Shown: positions 1 through 9,796 of the stretch, piece by piece | How positions within the stretch are numbered: the first letter of the stretch is position 1 | Layout of the letters: each line of letters begins with the position of its first letter | NCBI RefSeq assembly: GCF_900103085.1 | Contig: NZ_FMWR01000007.1 | Location: forward strand, 143,308 to 207,307 | Length of the DNA: 64,000 nt | Reading direction: 5' to 3' | Source of the DNA: Gilliamella mensalis | GTDB taxonomy: Bacteria; Pseudomonadota; Gammaproteobacteria; Enterobacterales; Orbaceae | Notes under the pieces: generated by a model | Seen by the model: only the letters and a program-made list of their open reading frames with translations | Told to the model about the DNA's origin: nothing | Databases searched by the model: none | Program-made: the position numbers and the translations under genes

Positions 1-525
1 ACAACGGCAGCTGTGGGGGCGATGTTGTGCTTTTTAAGCAAGAATCTACGATTACCTAATTTCTATTTTAGATCCTCTAATATAGATTTATATTCAACCG
101 TTAAGTACATTGGACTTTTAGATAATCTTAATATGATTAAAAAAGAAAATGTCTATTACCAAGATATTGATTTGGATAATCCTGATTATGATTTTCCTAA
201 TCTCTCATTTGAAATTCGAGGTACTACAAGACTTGGTTTTAGGCAACTTGACATTGACCGTTGGCCGGCATCGCCTATCTATATTTTAACGATTGAAAGC
301 AGTGAAGTGGCTAAGCGATTAAGCGCTGAAGGCGTCGTGCTAGAAGTTACTTTAGGCATAAAAAATAAACAAAAAACGATCGAAAATTTTTATATTAAAG
401 ACGTAAAAGCCTCAGATAGGCGAGCCTGTAATAAACAGGATATTAAACTAAGTTTAAACACCATGGTTAACTCGGGGTTAATAAGTACGCAATATTGGCT
501 TGATAGTGGAATGATAAAACGATGA
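1..525 (+). CDS. SrfB-family protein, C-terminal part (cut by window start)
   Basis: The reading frame is open from base 1 and ends at 525, so only the last ~174 residues of a much longer protein are visible. The segment with RLGFRQLDIDRWPASP resembles the C-terminal end of the SrfB family (proteins of about 1,000 residues encoded beside SrfC in enteric bacteria). The assignment rests on memory of the family and on the SrfC-like gene that follows. The stop overlaps the next start by 4 bases, so the two are translationally coupled. The biochemical role of SrfB is not established. No membrane segment or signal is visible in this part. Confidence 0.7.
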   Translation, partial: TTAAVGAMLCFLSKNLRLPNFYFRSSNIDLYSTVKYIGLLDNLNMIKKENVYYQDIDLDNPDYDFPNLSFEIRGTTRLGFRQLDIDRWPASPIYILTIESSEVAKRLSAEGVVLEVTLGIKNKQKTIENFYIKDVKASDRRACNKQDIKLSLNTMVNSGLISTQYWLDSGMIKR

Positions 526-3194
526 AAAACTTAAATGAACAACTGCCTAAATCTTGGGATCAGGTCTATCAAGCATCTGCAAAGGCCATTGAGTGGGTGA
601 ATCAAACACGGCATTCATCTAAACGTTTAAATAGCGAAGCGGATAACTTAATTTTGGATTTGCGTCGGTTACGTAACAGCGCAAAACGATTAGGAGATGT
701 CTCAACTAAATCTGTTGCAGTTGGTTTTTTTGGATTATCACAGGCTGGTAAATCCTACCTTATTTCAGCACTGGCAGCCGGTGAAAATGGTAAGCTTGAA
801 ACGGTTGTCGATAATGAAGTGTTAGATTTTATTGACCATGTTAATCCCGTTGGTAGCGGCAAAGAGGCGACGGGGCTTGTCACTCGCTTTAGCCGTGTTG
901 CCAAAGGGGGTATACCTAACTATCCGTTAGAATTAAAATTATTTAAAGAGATCGAAATAGTCAAAATCTTGATAAATGCTTATTTTAAAGATTTTGATCA
1001 GCAAAAAGTATCTAATAAAATCGAGTTTGCACCGTTAAATCAGACCGTTCAACGCTTAGAAAATCAGAAACAAATCAATTATGTTGGTGGTGTTAGCGAG
1101 GATGATATTGTTGATCTTTACGATTATTTATCTGAAAACTTTGGTAACTCGCTTGAAGAATTGAAAGGGGGATATTGGGAAAAAGCAACGCACCTTATTC
1201 CTTATTTATCAATAGCAGAGCGTGGTGAGCTGTTTTCTGTCTTATGGGGTGGAATTACTGAACTGACGATAATTTATACTCAATTAGCCACCACATTATC
1301 AAGTTTACACCATGCTGAAACTGTGTATGCACCGCTTTCAGTATTAGTAAAAGATAATAATGGAACTAAGTCGCAAATTGACAGTATTATGAATGTCGAT
1401 ATTCTTGAGCGATTAAATACCGACAAAGATTCATCGATTACCATAACGCCATTAAATAGCGCACCAACATCAATATCTTTAGCACAATTGGCTTTTTTAA
1501 CCGCCGAATTAATTTTCCCATTAGTCAATAAAACCAAAGTGCCCACTTTTGAAAATGTGGATTTACTTGATTTTCCTGGATATCGTGGGCGTTTAAATTT
1601 GATATCGATTTCAGATGTGAAAGAAGGTAACCCTATTGCTCAGCTTTTATTGCGTGGTAAAGTTGCTTATCTTTTTGAAAAATATACTGATAATCAAGAA
1701 ATGAATGTGCTAGTTGTTTGCACTCCGTCAGATAAACAATCAGATGTTAATGATGTTGGTCCAGTACTTGAGCGTTGGATCGATAAAACCCAAGGTGAAA
1801 CAGCTGAAAAAAGAGCAACGAAAAAAACAGGGTTATTATGGGCAATTACCATGTTTGATAAACGCATTGGTACCTCATTAACGCTATCAGAAGACAATCT
1901 TAAAAATAGCTGGGGTAAAGGTGGGTTACTTCAGCAAACTATTTTAGAACGCTTTGGTAGTTACGATTGGTTAAGCAATTGGTCTAACGAGCATCAATTT
2001 AATAATGTCTTTCTTGTCCGCAAACCGGGGTTTGATGTACCGTTTTTAAATGTCGATCCGAACACCTGCCAAGAGCAATCTTATAATGAAAATTATCAAG
2101 ATAAAATGAATGTATTAAGAAGTACATTTGTGCAAAATAGTGATATTAAACAGTACGTGTTCCAGCCAGAAGAAACATGGGATGCCATGTTAAAACTCAA
2201 TGATGGTGGTATAGAGCGAATTAGTCAATACTTAGAACAAGTGGCTATTACTGAAGTTAAACAGCAGCGAATTGTTGAACAGCTCAATGAAAAAATTGCA
2301 TATATCATTAATATGCGTTTTGATACTTGGTATCAAGCAGACAATGCTGAAGAGCTAGCTAAGAAAAAACAAATCATTGCTGATGTTGTTAAAGAATTAC
2401 AGAGCAAAGCACTATTATTAGGCGAACTACTTAAAGCGTTTGAACTGCCAGATCAAACCATTAGAGCACTTTATTACTCCAATACTGTCGAAAATGAAAC
2501 GCAGCAAGCTGGCAGTGATAATTTGTTAGATAATTTATCTAATGATTTTGGTTTAACGGCTGACTTTGAACTATTTTCTGATGTTAATTCATCATCAACC
2601 ACCAAACAAAGCACTCAATTACCTACGGAATCAAAGTTTGCAAAAATAGTTTTTTCGGCATGGTTAGATCATTTAAGAAATATTGTGCTAGATAAGCATA
2701 TCTTAGATTTTTTTGGTATCAGTCAAAAATCACTCTCTTTTATGATAGAAGAACTGATTACTGCTGCAAATCGAATGAAACTTGAAGCAAGTTTAAGTGA
2801 ACGCATTTTGCATAATGAAAACACAGGTAGTAAACGTGATGATCTAGAGTCTAGACAAGTCAGCACTATTCATACCTTACTTGCAGACTTTATTGCTTGG
2901 CTTGGTTTTATTCAAGGGCAAGCAAGTGATATACCAATGAGCAAAGTTAATCAGGGTAAGCCAATATTTTCTTCACCATTAAGCGAATTTAATGTGCAAT
3001 CATCGCATTTATTACCAAAGCTAGATGATAATACTAAAAATTATTCTCAGCATGCGATATTTGATTGGTTTATTGCCTTTGCTATGCTTGCGCAAGAAAA
3101 TGTAGGGCATCATGCAGGACGCGAAATTAGCCAAGAACAAAATAGCCAATTGGGCGAAATTCTTACTTCTTTTAAGCAATCGCAGATTAATTAA
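522..3194 (+). CDS. SrfC-family putative virulence factor, P-loop GTPase
   Basis: 890-residue cytoplasmic protein. A Walker A motif GLSQAGKS lies at residues 71-78 and a DFPG switch-type motif at 350-353, which together indicate a large dynamin/TRAFAC-like GTPase core; the C-terminal half is helical with no membrane segment. Size, motif spacing and coupling to a SrfB-like gene match the SrfC (putative bacterial virulence factor) family. The ATG lies inside the preceding stop (ATGA overlap), which supports joint expression. The target of the GTPase is unknown. Linkage to an envelope-sensor gene set downstream suggests that it acts as a cytoplasmic effector of that system; this is inference. 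Confidence 0.8.
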   Translation: MKNLNEQLPKSWDQVYQASAKAIEWVNQTRHSSKRLNSEADNLILDLRRLRNSAKRLGDVSTKSVAVGFFGLSQAGKSYLISALAAGENGKLETVVDNEVLDFIDHVNPVGSGKEATGLVTRFSRVAKGGIPNYPLELKLFKEIEIVKILINAYFKDFDQQKVSNKIEFAPLNQTVQRLENQKQINYVGGVSEDDIVDLYDYLSENFGNSLEELKGGYWEKATHLIPYLSIAERGELFSVLWGGITELTIIYTQLATTLSSLHHAETVYAPLSVLVKDNNGTKSQIDSIMNVDILERLNTDKDSSITITPLNSAPTSISLAQLAFLTAELIFPLVNKTKVPTFENVDLLDFPGYRGRLNLISISDVKEGNPIAQLLLRGKVAYLFEKYTDNQEMNVLVVCTPSDKQSDVNDVGPVLERWIDKTQGETAEKRATKKTGLLWAITMFDKRIGTSLTLSEDNLKNSWGKGGLLQQTILERFGSYDWLSNWSNEHQFNNVFLVRKPGFDVPFLNVDPNTCQEQSYNENYQDKMNVLRSTFVQNSDIKQYVFQPEETWDAMLKLNDGGIERISQYLEQVAITEVKQQRIVEQLNEKIAYIINMRFDTWYQADNAEELAKKKQIIADVVKELQSKALLLGELLKAFELPDQTIRALYYSNTVENETQQAGSDNLLDNLSNDFGLTADFELFSDVNSSSTTKQSTQLPTESKFAKIVFSAWLDHLRNIVLDKHILDFFGISQKSLSFMIEELITAANRMKLEASLSERILHNENTGSKRDDLESRQVSTIHTLLADFIAWLGFIQGQASDIPMSKVNQGKPIFSSPLSEFNVQSSHLLPKLDDNTKNYSQHAIFDWFIAFAMLAQENVGHHAGREISQEQNSQLGEILTSFKQSQIN

Positions 3195-3302
3195 AAAATA
3201 ACAAAGTATAGTAGGAAAGTCTTTTTGAGCGAAAAGATCTTTCCCAATCAATAGTTAGAATAAACACTACTTACATATTTGACTATAAATGTAGAGGATA
3301 TC

Positions 3303-4301
3303 ATGGCATTAAGAATAGAATTAGATGGTTATAAACCCGGTATTGCGAAGTTTTTAGCTCAAAAATGGAGTGGTAGTTCTGAAATTGATATGCTTATACA
3401 ACGAAATCAAGATGGTTATTATTTATCAGGTTTAAATCAATGGAACCCTGAAAAAAACTGGCACGCCGTTGAAAATATGTCTGTTGATAATCAACAATTA
3501 ACTGGCCAAATTGGCGAATGGTTGGTTGACTCTTTATTATCACAAGAAAGCAGGGTTCGATTTCTTATACAAATTCGTGATAAGCAAAATGAGCATTATG
3601 TTGATAGGGGCGTTGTGAGTATTGCTGATTCGGTTCTTGCATCAACAGCATTAAACTTGCAAACAACATTACCGAATGACGAGCAAACTATAGCGCAGCC
3701 AGATCCTGTTAGTGATTCTATTATTGAAAATCAAACACCATTAATTGAAGAATCTAGTCTTGACCCTGAAAGTGAAACGTTAGCAGAACCTATCGAACCA
3801 GAACTAGAAATAAAACCAGTGGAACCAGTTAAATCGAAAAGTTGCCTAGGGTTAATTATGACTACTATTATAGGTTGTATAGTGCTAATTGGACTTGGCA
3901 TGGCTGCCTGGTATTTTTTATTTTCCAAAAATCAATCACAATCAACTCCAGCAGTGCAAATGAGTGGTCAATGTAATTTGAACAACGCCTCTACTGATGA
4001 TTTAACCTTTATTCAACAATGTTTACAAACTAAACCTAAATCGGATGAAATTATTCAAGTAATTACTGAAGCTAAAAAAGCTAAAAAATGTAATATCGCT
4101 CAGCGATTATATGCAAATCAGGCTCAAACTAACCCTAAAATTGCGATGTTATATGCAAAAGAGTATGACGAAAAATATTATAAAGCAAATAGTTGCTTTA
4201 AAGCGGATAAAGAAACGGCTATTTATTGGTATGAAACGTCTTTGACCAACGATGCAAATAATATGTTCGTTCAAGATCGTTTAACCGAATTACAAAAATA
4301 G
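3303..4301 (+). CDS. One-pass inner-membrane protein with cytoplasmic N-domain
   Basis: Unrecognised 332-residue protein. I start it at the ATG at 3303, which has AGAGGA seven bases upstream; a TTG at 3279 would add eight residues without a ribosome site. An N-terminal domain of ~110 residues (presumed cytoplasmic) is followed by an acidic, proline-rich linker (~135-178), one membrane helix (~182-207, CLGLIMTTIIGC...), and a C-terminal domain with four cysteines and TPR/Sel1-like helices, presumably periplasmic. It sits 108 bases after the SrfC-like gene and 12 bases before the secreted vWA gene. It may link the cytoplasmic SrfC side to the periplasmic components, but no function can be assigned. 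Confidence 0.75.
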   Translation: MALRIELDGYKPGIAKFLAQKWSGSSEIDMLIQRNQDGYYLSGLNQWNPEKNWHAVENMSVDNQQLTGQIGEWLVDSLLSQESRVRFLIQIRDKQNEHYVDRGVVSIADSVLASTALNLQTTLPNDEQTIAQPDPVSDSIIENQTPLIEESSLDPESETLAEPIEPELEIKPVEPVKSKSCLGLIMTTIIGCIVLIGLGMAAWYFLFSKNQSQSTPAVQMSGQCNLNNASTDDLTFIQQCLQTKPKSDEIIQVITEAKKAKKCNIAQRLYANQAQTNPKIAMLYAKEYDEKYYKANSCFKADKETAIYWYETSLTNDANNMFVQDRLTELQK

Positions 4302-4313
4302 TGAGGCGCAAGA

Positions 4314-6278
4314 ATGAATAAGCTAGCTATCTCGAAACTCATTTGTACACTAGGTCTCACATGCCTACCTTTGATAGGGTTTGCAACTGAGCCACTTAAA
4401 CAGGCTGGAAAAACAACCCTATACCAACGAGTCTTAAGCACCCCAACGTGTGAATTAAAAAACAATATTACCGATGCTACAGGCAAATCCTTGCCGGCAT
4501 TTTCCCGTTATTATGTTTATGAACGCAAAAATGACAATAATCAAGAGTGGCTTAGTGTTGGTCCAGATTCTTATGGAAAAACCATTGGTTGGATTAATAA
4601 TTCATGTGCGATCGCTTGGAATATGCAAATGACATTGGTTTTCACAAATCCAGTTGATCGTGATCCTTTACTCTTTTTTAAAGATAAGGCCGCATTAACG
4701 GCAATTGTGGATGCAGACAAGCCTGAAGCTTTATTAAAACCTATTCGTGATGCATTAAAAGCCAATAAACCCGCTTCAGACGTGGTAGCTCAAGAACCTA
4801 AAGAGTTCGTTGATTTTAAAAGTAACTTCTATTTACTACCTATTTTACAAGGTGAAGAAGTGATGAATGGGCAAGGGTTTTATGAGCGAGTGTTAGAAGT
4901 TGCCTCAGTCAGTAAACAAGCATCATTGATAAAAAATAACACAAAACCAACAACTACCCAAACGACTGATGATAGTGCTAACCAAGTAGCCCCTTTTAAA
5001 GCTGCCATAGTGTTTGTTATTGATTCGACTATCTCTATGGATCCTTATATTTCAAGAACTAAAGAGGCCGTAACTCGAGTTTATCAACATATTGAAAACG
5101 AACATTTGCAAAATCAGGTTAAGTTTGGATTGGTTTCATTTCGGTCAAGTTTAAAGGCCTCAGATAAGCTTGAATTTGTCACTAAAATTTTTGCCGATCC
5201 CAATAAAGTTAAAGATAAAGATGACTTTAAACAACTGAGCTCTTCGCTTAAACAAGCTTCTGTTTCTACCTCGTATTTTGCTGAAGATTCTTATGCGGGT
5301 GTTGCTCAAGCATTAAATGATATTAATTGGAATAGTTTTGGTGCGCGTTATATGATTTTGATAACTGATGCAAGTGCGATTCCTGGTGATGATAAGCTCT
5401 CTAGTACTGGCATGGATGCAGCGCAATTAAGACTTGAAGCTCAGCATAAAGGTGTTGCAATTTATGCATTACATTTAAAAACGCCAAGTGGTGCAAAAGA
5501 TCATCAAATTGCGGCAGAACAATATTCGGACTTAACGTATAACGATTTTATTCATAAATCACTTTATTACCCAGTGAATGCAGGTGATGTGAATGAGTTT
5601 GGTCAAAAAGTTGATTTGCTAGCAAAAGCATTGTCTGAGCAAGTTAAACTTGCTTATAAAGGTGAAGCTTCTGTTGGTAATGCCATCAATGCAAAAGATG
5701 ATAACTCAGACATGTTAAAAGATGCATTGCTACTAAGCAAGGCAATGCAACTGGCTTATTTAGGGGATGTTAAGGGCACTCAAGCACCGTCAGTTTTTAA
5801 AGCATGGATTGCCGATAAAGATTTTGTCAAACCGACTATTCCAACAGCAGAGCCACGTATATTATTAACAAAATCGCAACTGAGTGATTTGAGCGACGTG
5901 GTTAGCAAAATCGCTAATGCGGCTAATGATGGATTGATTTCTGCCGATGATATGTTCTCTCAGCTTCGTTCTGTTGCAGCGGCAATGGGGCAAGATCCGA
6001 GTAAATTAAAATCCGATTCTGTCACAAAAATTGCTGACTTAGGTTTGCTGGGTGAATATTTAGATAATATCCCTTATAAAAGCGATGTCACTGGACTTGA
6101 TCAAGATACATGGAAAAGTATGAGTGGGCTTGAGCAAGAAAAATTTATCCGTAATTTAAACGGTAAGATTCGCTATTATCAAAAATGTAATGCGGATGTC
6201 GATCGTTGGATTTCATTAGCTGACGGCAGTGATCCGCGTGAAAATGTGTATCCTATACCATTAGAAATGTTGCCATAA
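4314..6278 (+). CDS. Secreted von Willebrand A-domain protein, PpkA-tail-like
   Basis: 654 residues with a Sec signal peptide (hydrophobic core residues ~8-23, probable cleavage after GFA). An N-terminal ~100-residue segment looks SH3-like, with GWI and paired cysteines. A vWA domain follows, with metal-site motif D237-S-T239-I-S241 and a later ITDAS segment. The layout resembles the periplasmic C-terminal half of the T6SS kinase PpkA, but no kinase domain is present. It is encoded one base before the ABC ATPase, which suggests that it works with the TagTSRQ-like products, perhaps as a periplasmic sensor or scaffold. The vWA call is firm; the PpkA relation is from memory and needs a profile search. 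Confidence 0.82.
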   Translation: MNKLAISKLICTLGLTCLPLIGFATEPLKQAGKTTLYQRVLSTPTCELKNNITDATGKSLPAFSRYYVYERKNDNNQEWLSVGPDSYGKTIGWINNSCAIAWNMQMTLVFTNPVDRDPLLFFKDKAALTAIVDADKPEALLKPIRDALKANKPASDVVAQEPKEFVDFKSNFYLLPILQGEEVMNGQGFYERVLEVASVSKQASLIKNNTKPTTTQTTDDSANQVAPFKAAIVFVIDSTISMDPYISRTKEAVTRVYQHIENEHLQNQVKFGLVSFRSSLKASDKLEFVTKIFADPNKVKDKDDFKQLSSSLKQASVSTSYFAEDSYAGVAQALNDINWNSFGARYMILITDASAIPGDDKLSSTGMDAAQLRLEAQHKGVAIYALHLKTPSGAKDHQIAAEQYSDLTYNDFIHKSLYYPVNAGDVNEFGQKVDLLAKALSEQVKLAYKGEASVGNAINAKDDNSDMLKDALLLSKAMQLAYLGDVKGTQAPSVFKAWIADKDFVKPTIPTAEPRILLTKSQLSDLSDVVSKIANAANDGLISADDMFSQLRSVAAAMGQDPSKLKSDSVTKIADLGLLGEYLDNIPYKSDVTGLDQDTWKSMSGLEQEKFIRNLNGKIRYYQKCNADVDRWISLADGSDPRENVYPIPLEMLP

Positions 6279-6279
6279 T

Positions 6280-6996
6280 ATGTTAAATATTAAGCAATTA
6301 TCGATTTCACGCTCAACAGGCAAATCCTTTTTTAGCGTTTGCCTGCCAAAGCTTACTGTCAAAGCAGGTGAAGTTGTTGTTATTCAAGGTGATAGTGGTG
6401 CAGGTAAAAGCACGCTACTTGAAATGGTGGGAATGATATTAAAACCAGACCACATTGATGGTTATAACTTAGTTGTTGATAATTATGATATTGATATCGC
6501 AACGCTAATCAAGCAAGATAAAATCGAAGAGCTTGCTGATATTCGCGCTCAATATTTAGGCTTTATGCTGCAAACAGGTGGATTACTGCCATTTTTGACG
6601 ATTCGTGACAACATTTTATTATCATTAAAGTTATTACAAAAAAAAGTGGATAATAGCCGGTTTGATTATCTAGTAAAAAAACTCAATATCGCACATTTGC
6701 TCAATAAACACCCTAAACAGTTATCCATTGGTGAAAGGCAACGAGCTTCTTTTATTCGTTCGATTATTCATAAACCCGCGTTATTACTTGCCGATGAGCC
6801 GACTTCGGCATTAGATCCCTATAATGCGAATTTACTGTTTGATTTAATTATTGAGCAAGCTCAGCAAGATAATATTACTGCCATGATTGTCACACATGAC
6901 TTGCAATGTATAGCTAACAAAGGGTTATTGACGTTATCAGCTAAGTTAACTTCCGCACAATCATCAGAATTTTCACCGTTACAAGATAAGGCGTAA
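6280..6996 (+). CDS. ABC transporter ATP-binding protein, LolD/TagT-like
   Basis: 238-residue ATPase with Walker A GDSGAGKS (37-44), Q-loop Gln98, signature LSIGE (148-152) and Walker B LLLADE (168-173) followed by PTSALD. This is the LolD/MacB/FtsE subfamily that partners FtsX-fold permeases. The permease gene starts 3 bases after the stop and the vWA gene ends one base before the start, so the genes are tightly coupled. In the Pseudomonas threonine-phosphorylation pathway the equivalent is TagT. Mechanotransmission across the inner membrane, and not solute transport, is the likely role, by analogy with that family. Confidence 0.88.
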   Translation: MLNIKQLSISRSTGKSFFSVCLPKLTVKAGEVVVIQGDSGAGKSTLLEMVGMILKPDHIDGYNLVVDNYDIDIATLIKQDKIEELADIRAQYLGFMLQTGGLLPFLTIRDNILLSLKLLQKKVDNSRFDYLVKKLNIAHLLNKHPKQLSIGERQRASFIRSIIHKPALLLADEPTSALDPYNANLLFDLIIEQAQQDNITAMIVTHDLQCIANKGLLTLSAKLTSAQSSEFSPLQDKA

Positions 6997-6999
6997 AAA

Positions 7000-8223
7000 A
7001 TGACTAAAGCAATATCAAAATGGTTACTTGTTACTCGTTTATCGTTAGCGGACTTATGGTATGACAAAAAAGTATCATTTTGTATTATTGCCTCAGTAAT
7101 ATCAGTAATTACGCCATTATTATTGTTATTTAGTTTAAAATACGGTGTTGTTTCGCAGCTTCGAGAGCAATTACTCAGTGATCCGCAAAATTTAGAAATA
7201 AAAATTGTGGGGAATTTGCAACTTAAAGATGAAATGTTTGAGTGGATAAAACAGCAACCTGAAACAGCTTTTGTTATTCCACTCACACGTTCATTAAATA
7301 CGCAAGCTGATTTAATGAAAGATGCTAGCCATTTTGTTAATAATGCCGAAATTATTCCCACGGCTAAAGATGATCCAATAACAAAAAATTTGCCATTACC
7401 TAATAATAAAAAGCAAATTTTATTAAGTTCATTATCGGCCGAAAAAATGCAAGTCACGATGGGAAGTCATGTAAAAATGGTGATCACAAGGCAGCTTGAT
7501 GGAAAACTTGAAAAAGGAATGACACAATTAGAAGTGGTAGGTATTATTCCCGAAAATCGTTATAGCCGTGCAGCGGCTTTTGTCTCTTTAGATTTACTAA
7601 TTGAGATGGAAAATTATTATGATGGTTATCAAAGTGATGTTTTTGTGACTTCTACTGGACAATTAAATCCTCCTCATCATACGTCGTTTGCACGAGCCCG
7701 TATTTATGCAAAGTCACTGGATAATGTGGCTCCATTAGCATTTAAATTGCGAGAAAAACATATAGAAACGCGTACCGAGGCTAATGCAATTGAAAACATG
7801 CAAGCAATCGATCGAGTCCTTAATTTTATTTTTAGCGTTATTGCAATTACAGCTGTATTGGGATGTGTTTTATCATTTACTGGGTCATTTTTATCGAATA
7901 TTGAACGTAAACGCAAAGATATTGCTTTTATGCGATTGCTTGGATTTCGCTCGAAAGGCATTATGCTTTATTTAATTAATCAAGCAATGATTTTGAGCTG
8001 TTTTGCTTTTATAATCTCTTATGGGCTATTTGCGGTAGGAAATTGTGCTTTTAATTTAGTGTTAGGTAAAAATTTGCTTTCACAATCGGTTGTGAGTCAA
8101 TTACAATTTTATCATCTTATTATTGCATTTTTACTGACTTTATTTATTTCAGCGGGCATTGTGGTTATAGGAGGGCGAGGTGCTATTCAAATTCAACCAG
8201 CAGAAAGCTTACGTGAAGCATAA
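7000..8223 (+). CDS. FtsX/LolC-type ABC permease, TagS-like
   Basis: 407 residues with the classic four-helix FtsX layout: one N-terminal helix (~27-47), a large periplasmic domain (~50-260), then three C-terminal helices. The C-terminal part contains the RKRKDIAFMRLLGF coupling segment expected to contact the ATPase. Its neighbours (LolD-like ATPase before, periplasmic SUMF1 protein after) match the TagT-TagS-TagR set. The last 44 bases overlap the next reading frame. A lipoprotein-releasing role like LolCDE is possible, but the context favours an envelope signalling unit. Confidence 0.87.
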   Translation: MTKAISKWLLVTRLSLADLWYDKKVSFCIIASVISVITPLLLLFSLKYGVVSQLREQLLSDPQNLEIKIVGNLQLKDEMFEWIKQQPETAFVIPLTRSLNTQADLMKDASHFVNNAEIIPTAKDDPITKNLPLPNNKKQILLSSLSAEKMQVTMGSHVKMVITRQLDGKLEKGMTQLEVVGIIPENRYSRAAAFVSLDLLIEMENYYDGYQSDVFVTSTGQLNPPHHTSFARARIYAKSLDNVAPLAFKLREKHIETRTEANAIENMQAIDRVLNFIFSVIAITAVLGCVLSFTGSFLSNIERKRKDIAFMRLLGFRSKGIMLYLINQAMILSCFAFIISYGLFAVGNCAFNLVLGKNLLSQSVVSQLQFYHLIIAFLLTLFISAGIVVIGGRGAIQIQPAESLREA

Positions 8224-9796
8224 TTATATCCGATTAGCTTGTTGGGGGGTGGCTACAATTAGCTTACTGCCGGCATTAAGTTTTGCTGAACCTTGGGATA
8301 GTAAATTTTATAATCCTAAGCCTGCAAAAGATGATGTAATTTTACCGATGCCATGTGATGGTAGTTTAGTAATGAAAAAGGTATTTACCCCTACCAATAA
8401 ACCGTTAGATGATGTCAAAGTCATTTTAGGAAGTAATCAAAAAGAGCTCGGTTTTGCCGAGTATGCCACGCCCAATTATATTGCTGGTAGCTTTTCTGAT
8501 GCAGGTAAAGAGCGCTATTATTTGATAGGTAAATATGAGATCACCGCATTGCAATATCAATCCGTCATGAATGATACTTGTCCAACTCCTAAAATAAGTC
8601 TTTCCTTTCCTATCACCGATATTAGCTGGTTTGATGCTATCGCTTTTACAGATAAATATAATCGTTGGTTAATTAAAAATCAGTCAAAAATCAAATCAAT
8701 GAGCTTACCAAATGGTTATGTTCGTTTACCTAATAATACGGAATGGGAATATGCCGCACGGGGTGGTTCAAAAGTGACAGAATCAGAATTTCGTGAATCA
8801 CGGTTTCCTATGGCTAAAAATCTTGAAAACTATGCATGGTTTTCCGGCGCTAAGTCAGCTAATGGTAAATTGCAACTTATTGGCAGGTTAGATCCTAATC
8901 CTTTAGATCTGTATGATATTTTAGGTAATGCAAGCGAAATGATGTTTGATTCGTTCAGAATGAATAAACTTGATCGCTACCATGGACAACAAGGTGGAAT
9001 GATTGTGCGAGGGGGCAGCTATTTAACACCTGAATCTTCAACTACTAGTGCTTTTCGTATTGAAAAGCCTTTCTATGATGATAAAGGTGCTTATAAAAGT
9101 AAAGATGTTGGATTTCGTTTAGTTTATACCACAGAAGTGATAAATTCGAACGATAAAATCAAAAAACTAGACGAAGAATGGAGTCAATTAGGTCGAGAAA
9201 CAGACAGCACAAACAATGGCAATGTTGTCAGTGAGCTTGAAAAAATTACCAAACAAGTTGAAGATGAGAAGACAAAAAAAGAGTTAAATCAACTCAATGC
9301 ACTTTTACGCAGTGCCAATCAAGCGCGCGATGAACAACGAGATCGTTCCATTCAATCAGCATTACAATTAGGTGCATTTTTGTGTGCTAATGTTTCAGAT
9401 TTGAATGGCAAGTTTGAGTATAATGATCATTTATATAAAACAATGATCAATGAAGTTTGTGATCCAAAAGAAGCAGATACTGTGACCGATGAGAATATGT
9501 GCTCAAAAGTGAAGCTAGATAATTTAAAACAAGTCGTTGATGAGTCTAAAAGTGCACGTGATTTTATATTGAAATATTATTCGGATACGATTGTTAATAC
9601 GGCGTCAAATTACGAAAAAAAGACGATTAATGATCAAGCTAAATCAACGCAATTTATTCTCGAAAATAGTGGCAAAGCGAATATGAGTGATTATTTAAAA
9701 CTCTATTTCAAACATATTAATCAATATATTGAATCGGGGAAGATCGAGCGAACAGCTTGGCTACAAACATGTAATGAGATAAAAGGAAAAAATTGA
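8180..9796 (+). CDS. Periplasmic SUMF1/formylglycine-enzyme-like protein, TagR-like
   Basis: The SUMF1 (FGE-sulfatase) domain spans residues ~100-320, with YEIT, ISWFDAIAF, RLPNNTEWEYAARGG, DILGNASEM, RGGSY and DVGFRLV segments; a helical, probably coiled-coil, C-terminal region of ~200 residues follows. A signal peptide (core ...GVATISLLPALSFA) places it in the periplasm. The start is uncertain. GTG at 8180 has a strong AGGAGG six bases upstream, inside the permease gene. GTG at 8213 would give a tidier signal peptide (MKHNYIRLAC...). Non-enzymatic SUMF1 proteins such as TagR act as periplasmic sensors in T6SS control. This one is longer than a bare SUMF1 domain because of the C-terminal helices. 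Confidence 0.85.
   Translation: MLFKFNQQKAYVKHNYIRLACWGVATISLLPALSFAEPWDSKFYNPKPAKDDVILPMPCDGSLVMKKVFTPTNKPLDDVKVILGSNQKELGFAEYATPNYIAGSFSDAGKERYYLIGKYEITALQYQSVMNDTCPTPKISLSFPITDISWFDAIAFTDKYNRWLIKNQSKIKSMSLPNGYVRLPNNTEWEYAARGGSKVTESEFRESRFPMAKNLENYAWFSGAKSANGKLQLIGRLDPNPLDLYDILGNASEMMFDSFRMNKLDRYHGQQGGMIVRGGSYLTPESSTTSAFRIEKPFYDDKGAYKSKDVGFRLVYTTEVINSNDKIKKLDEEWSQLGRETDSTNNGNVVSELEKITKQVEDEKTKKELNQLNALLRSANQARDEQRDRSIQSALQLGAFLCANVSDLNGKFEYNDHLYKTMINEVCDPKEADTVTDENMCSKVKLDNLKQVVDESKSARDFILKYYSDTIVNTASNYEKKTINDQAKSTQFILENSGKANMSDYLKLYFKHINQYIESGKIERTAWLQTCNEIKGKN

Noticed and set aside
6861..7457. 198-codon minus-strand frame opposite the ATPase and permease genes
   Set aside because: It lies entirely antisense to two well-supported genes with clear motifs, has no ribosome site or family features, and its composition is that of a shadow frame.
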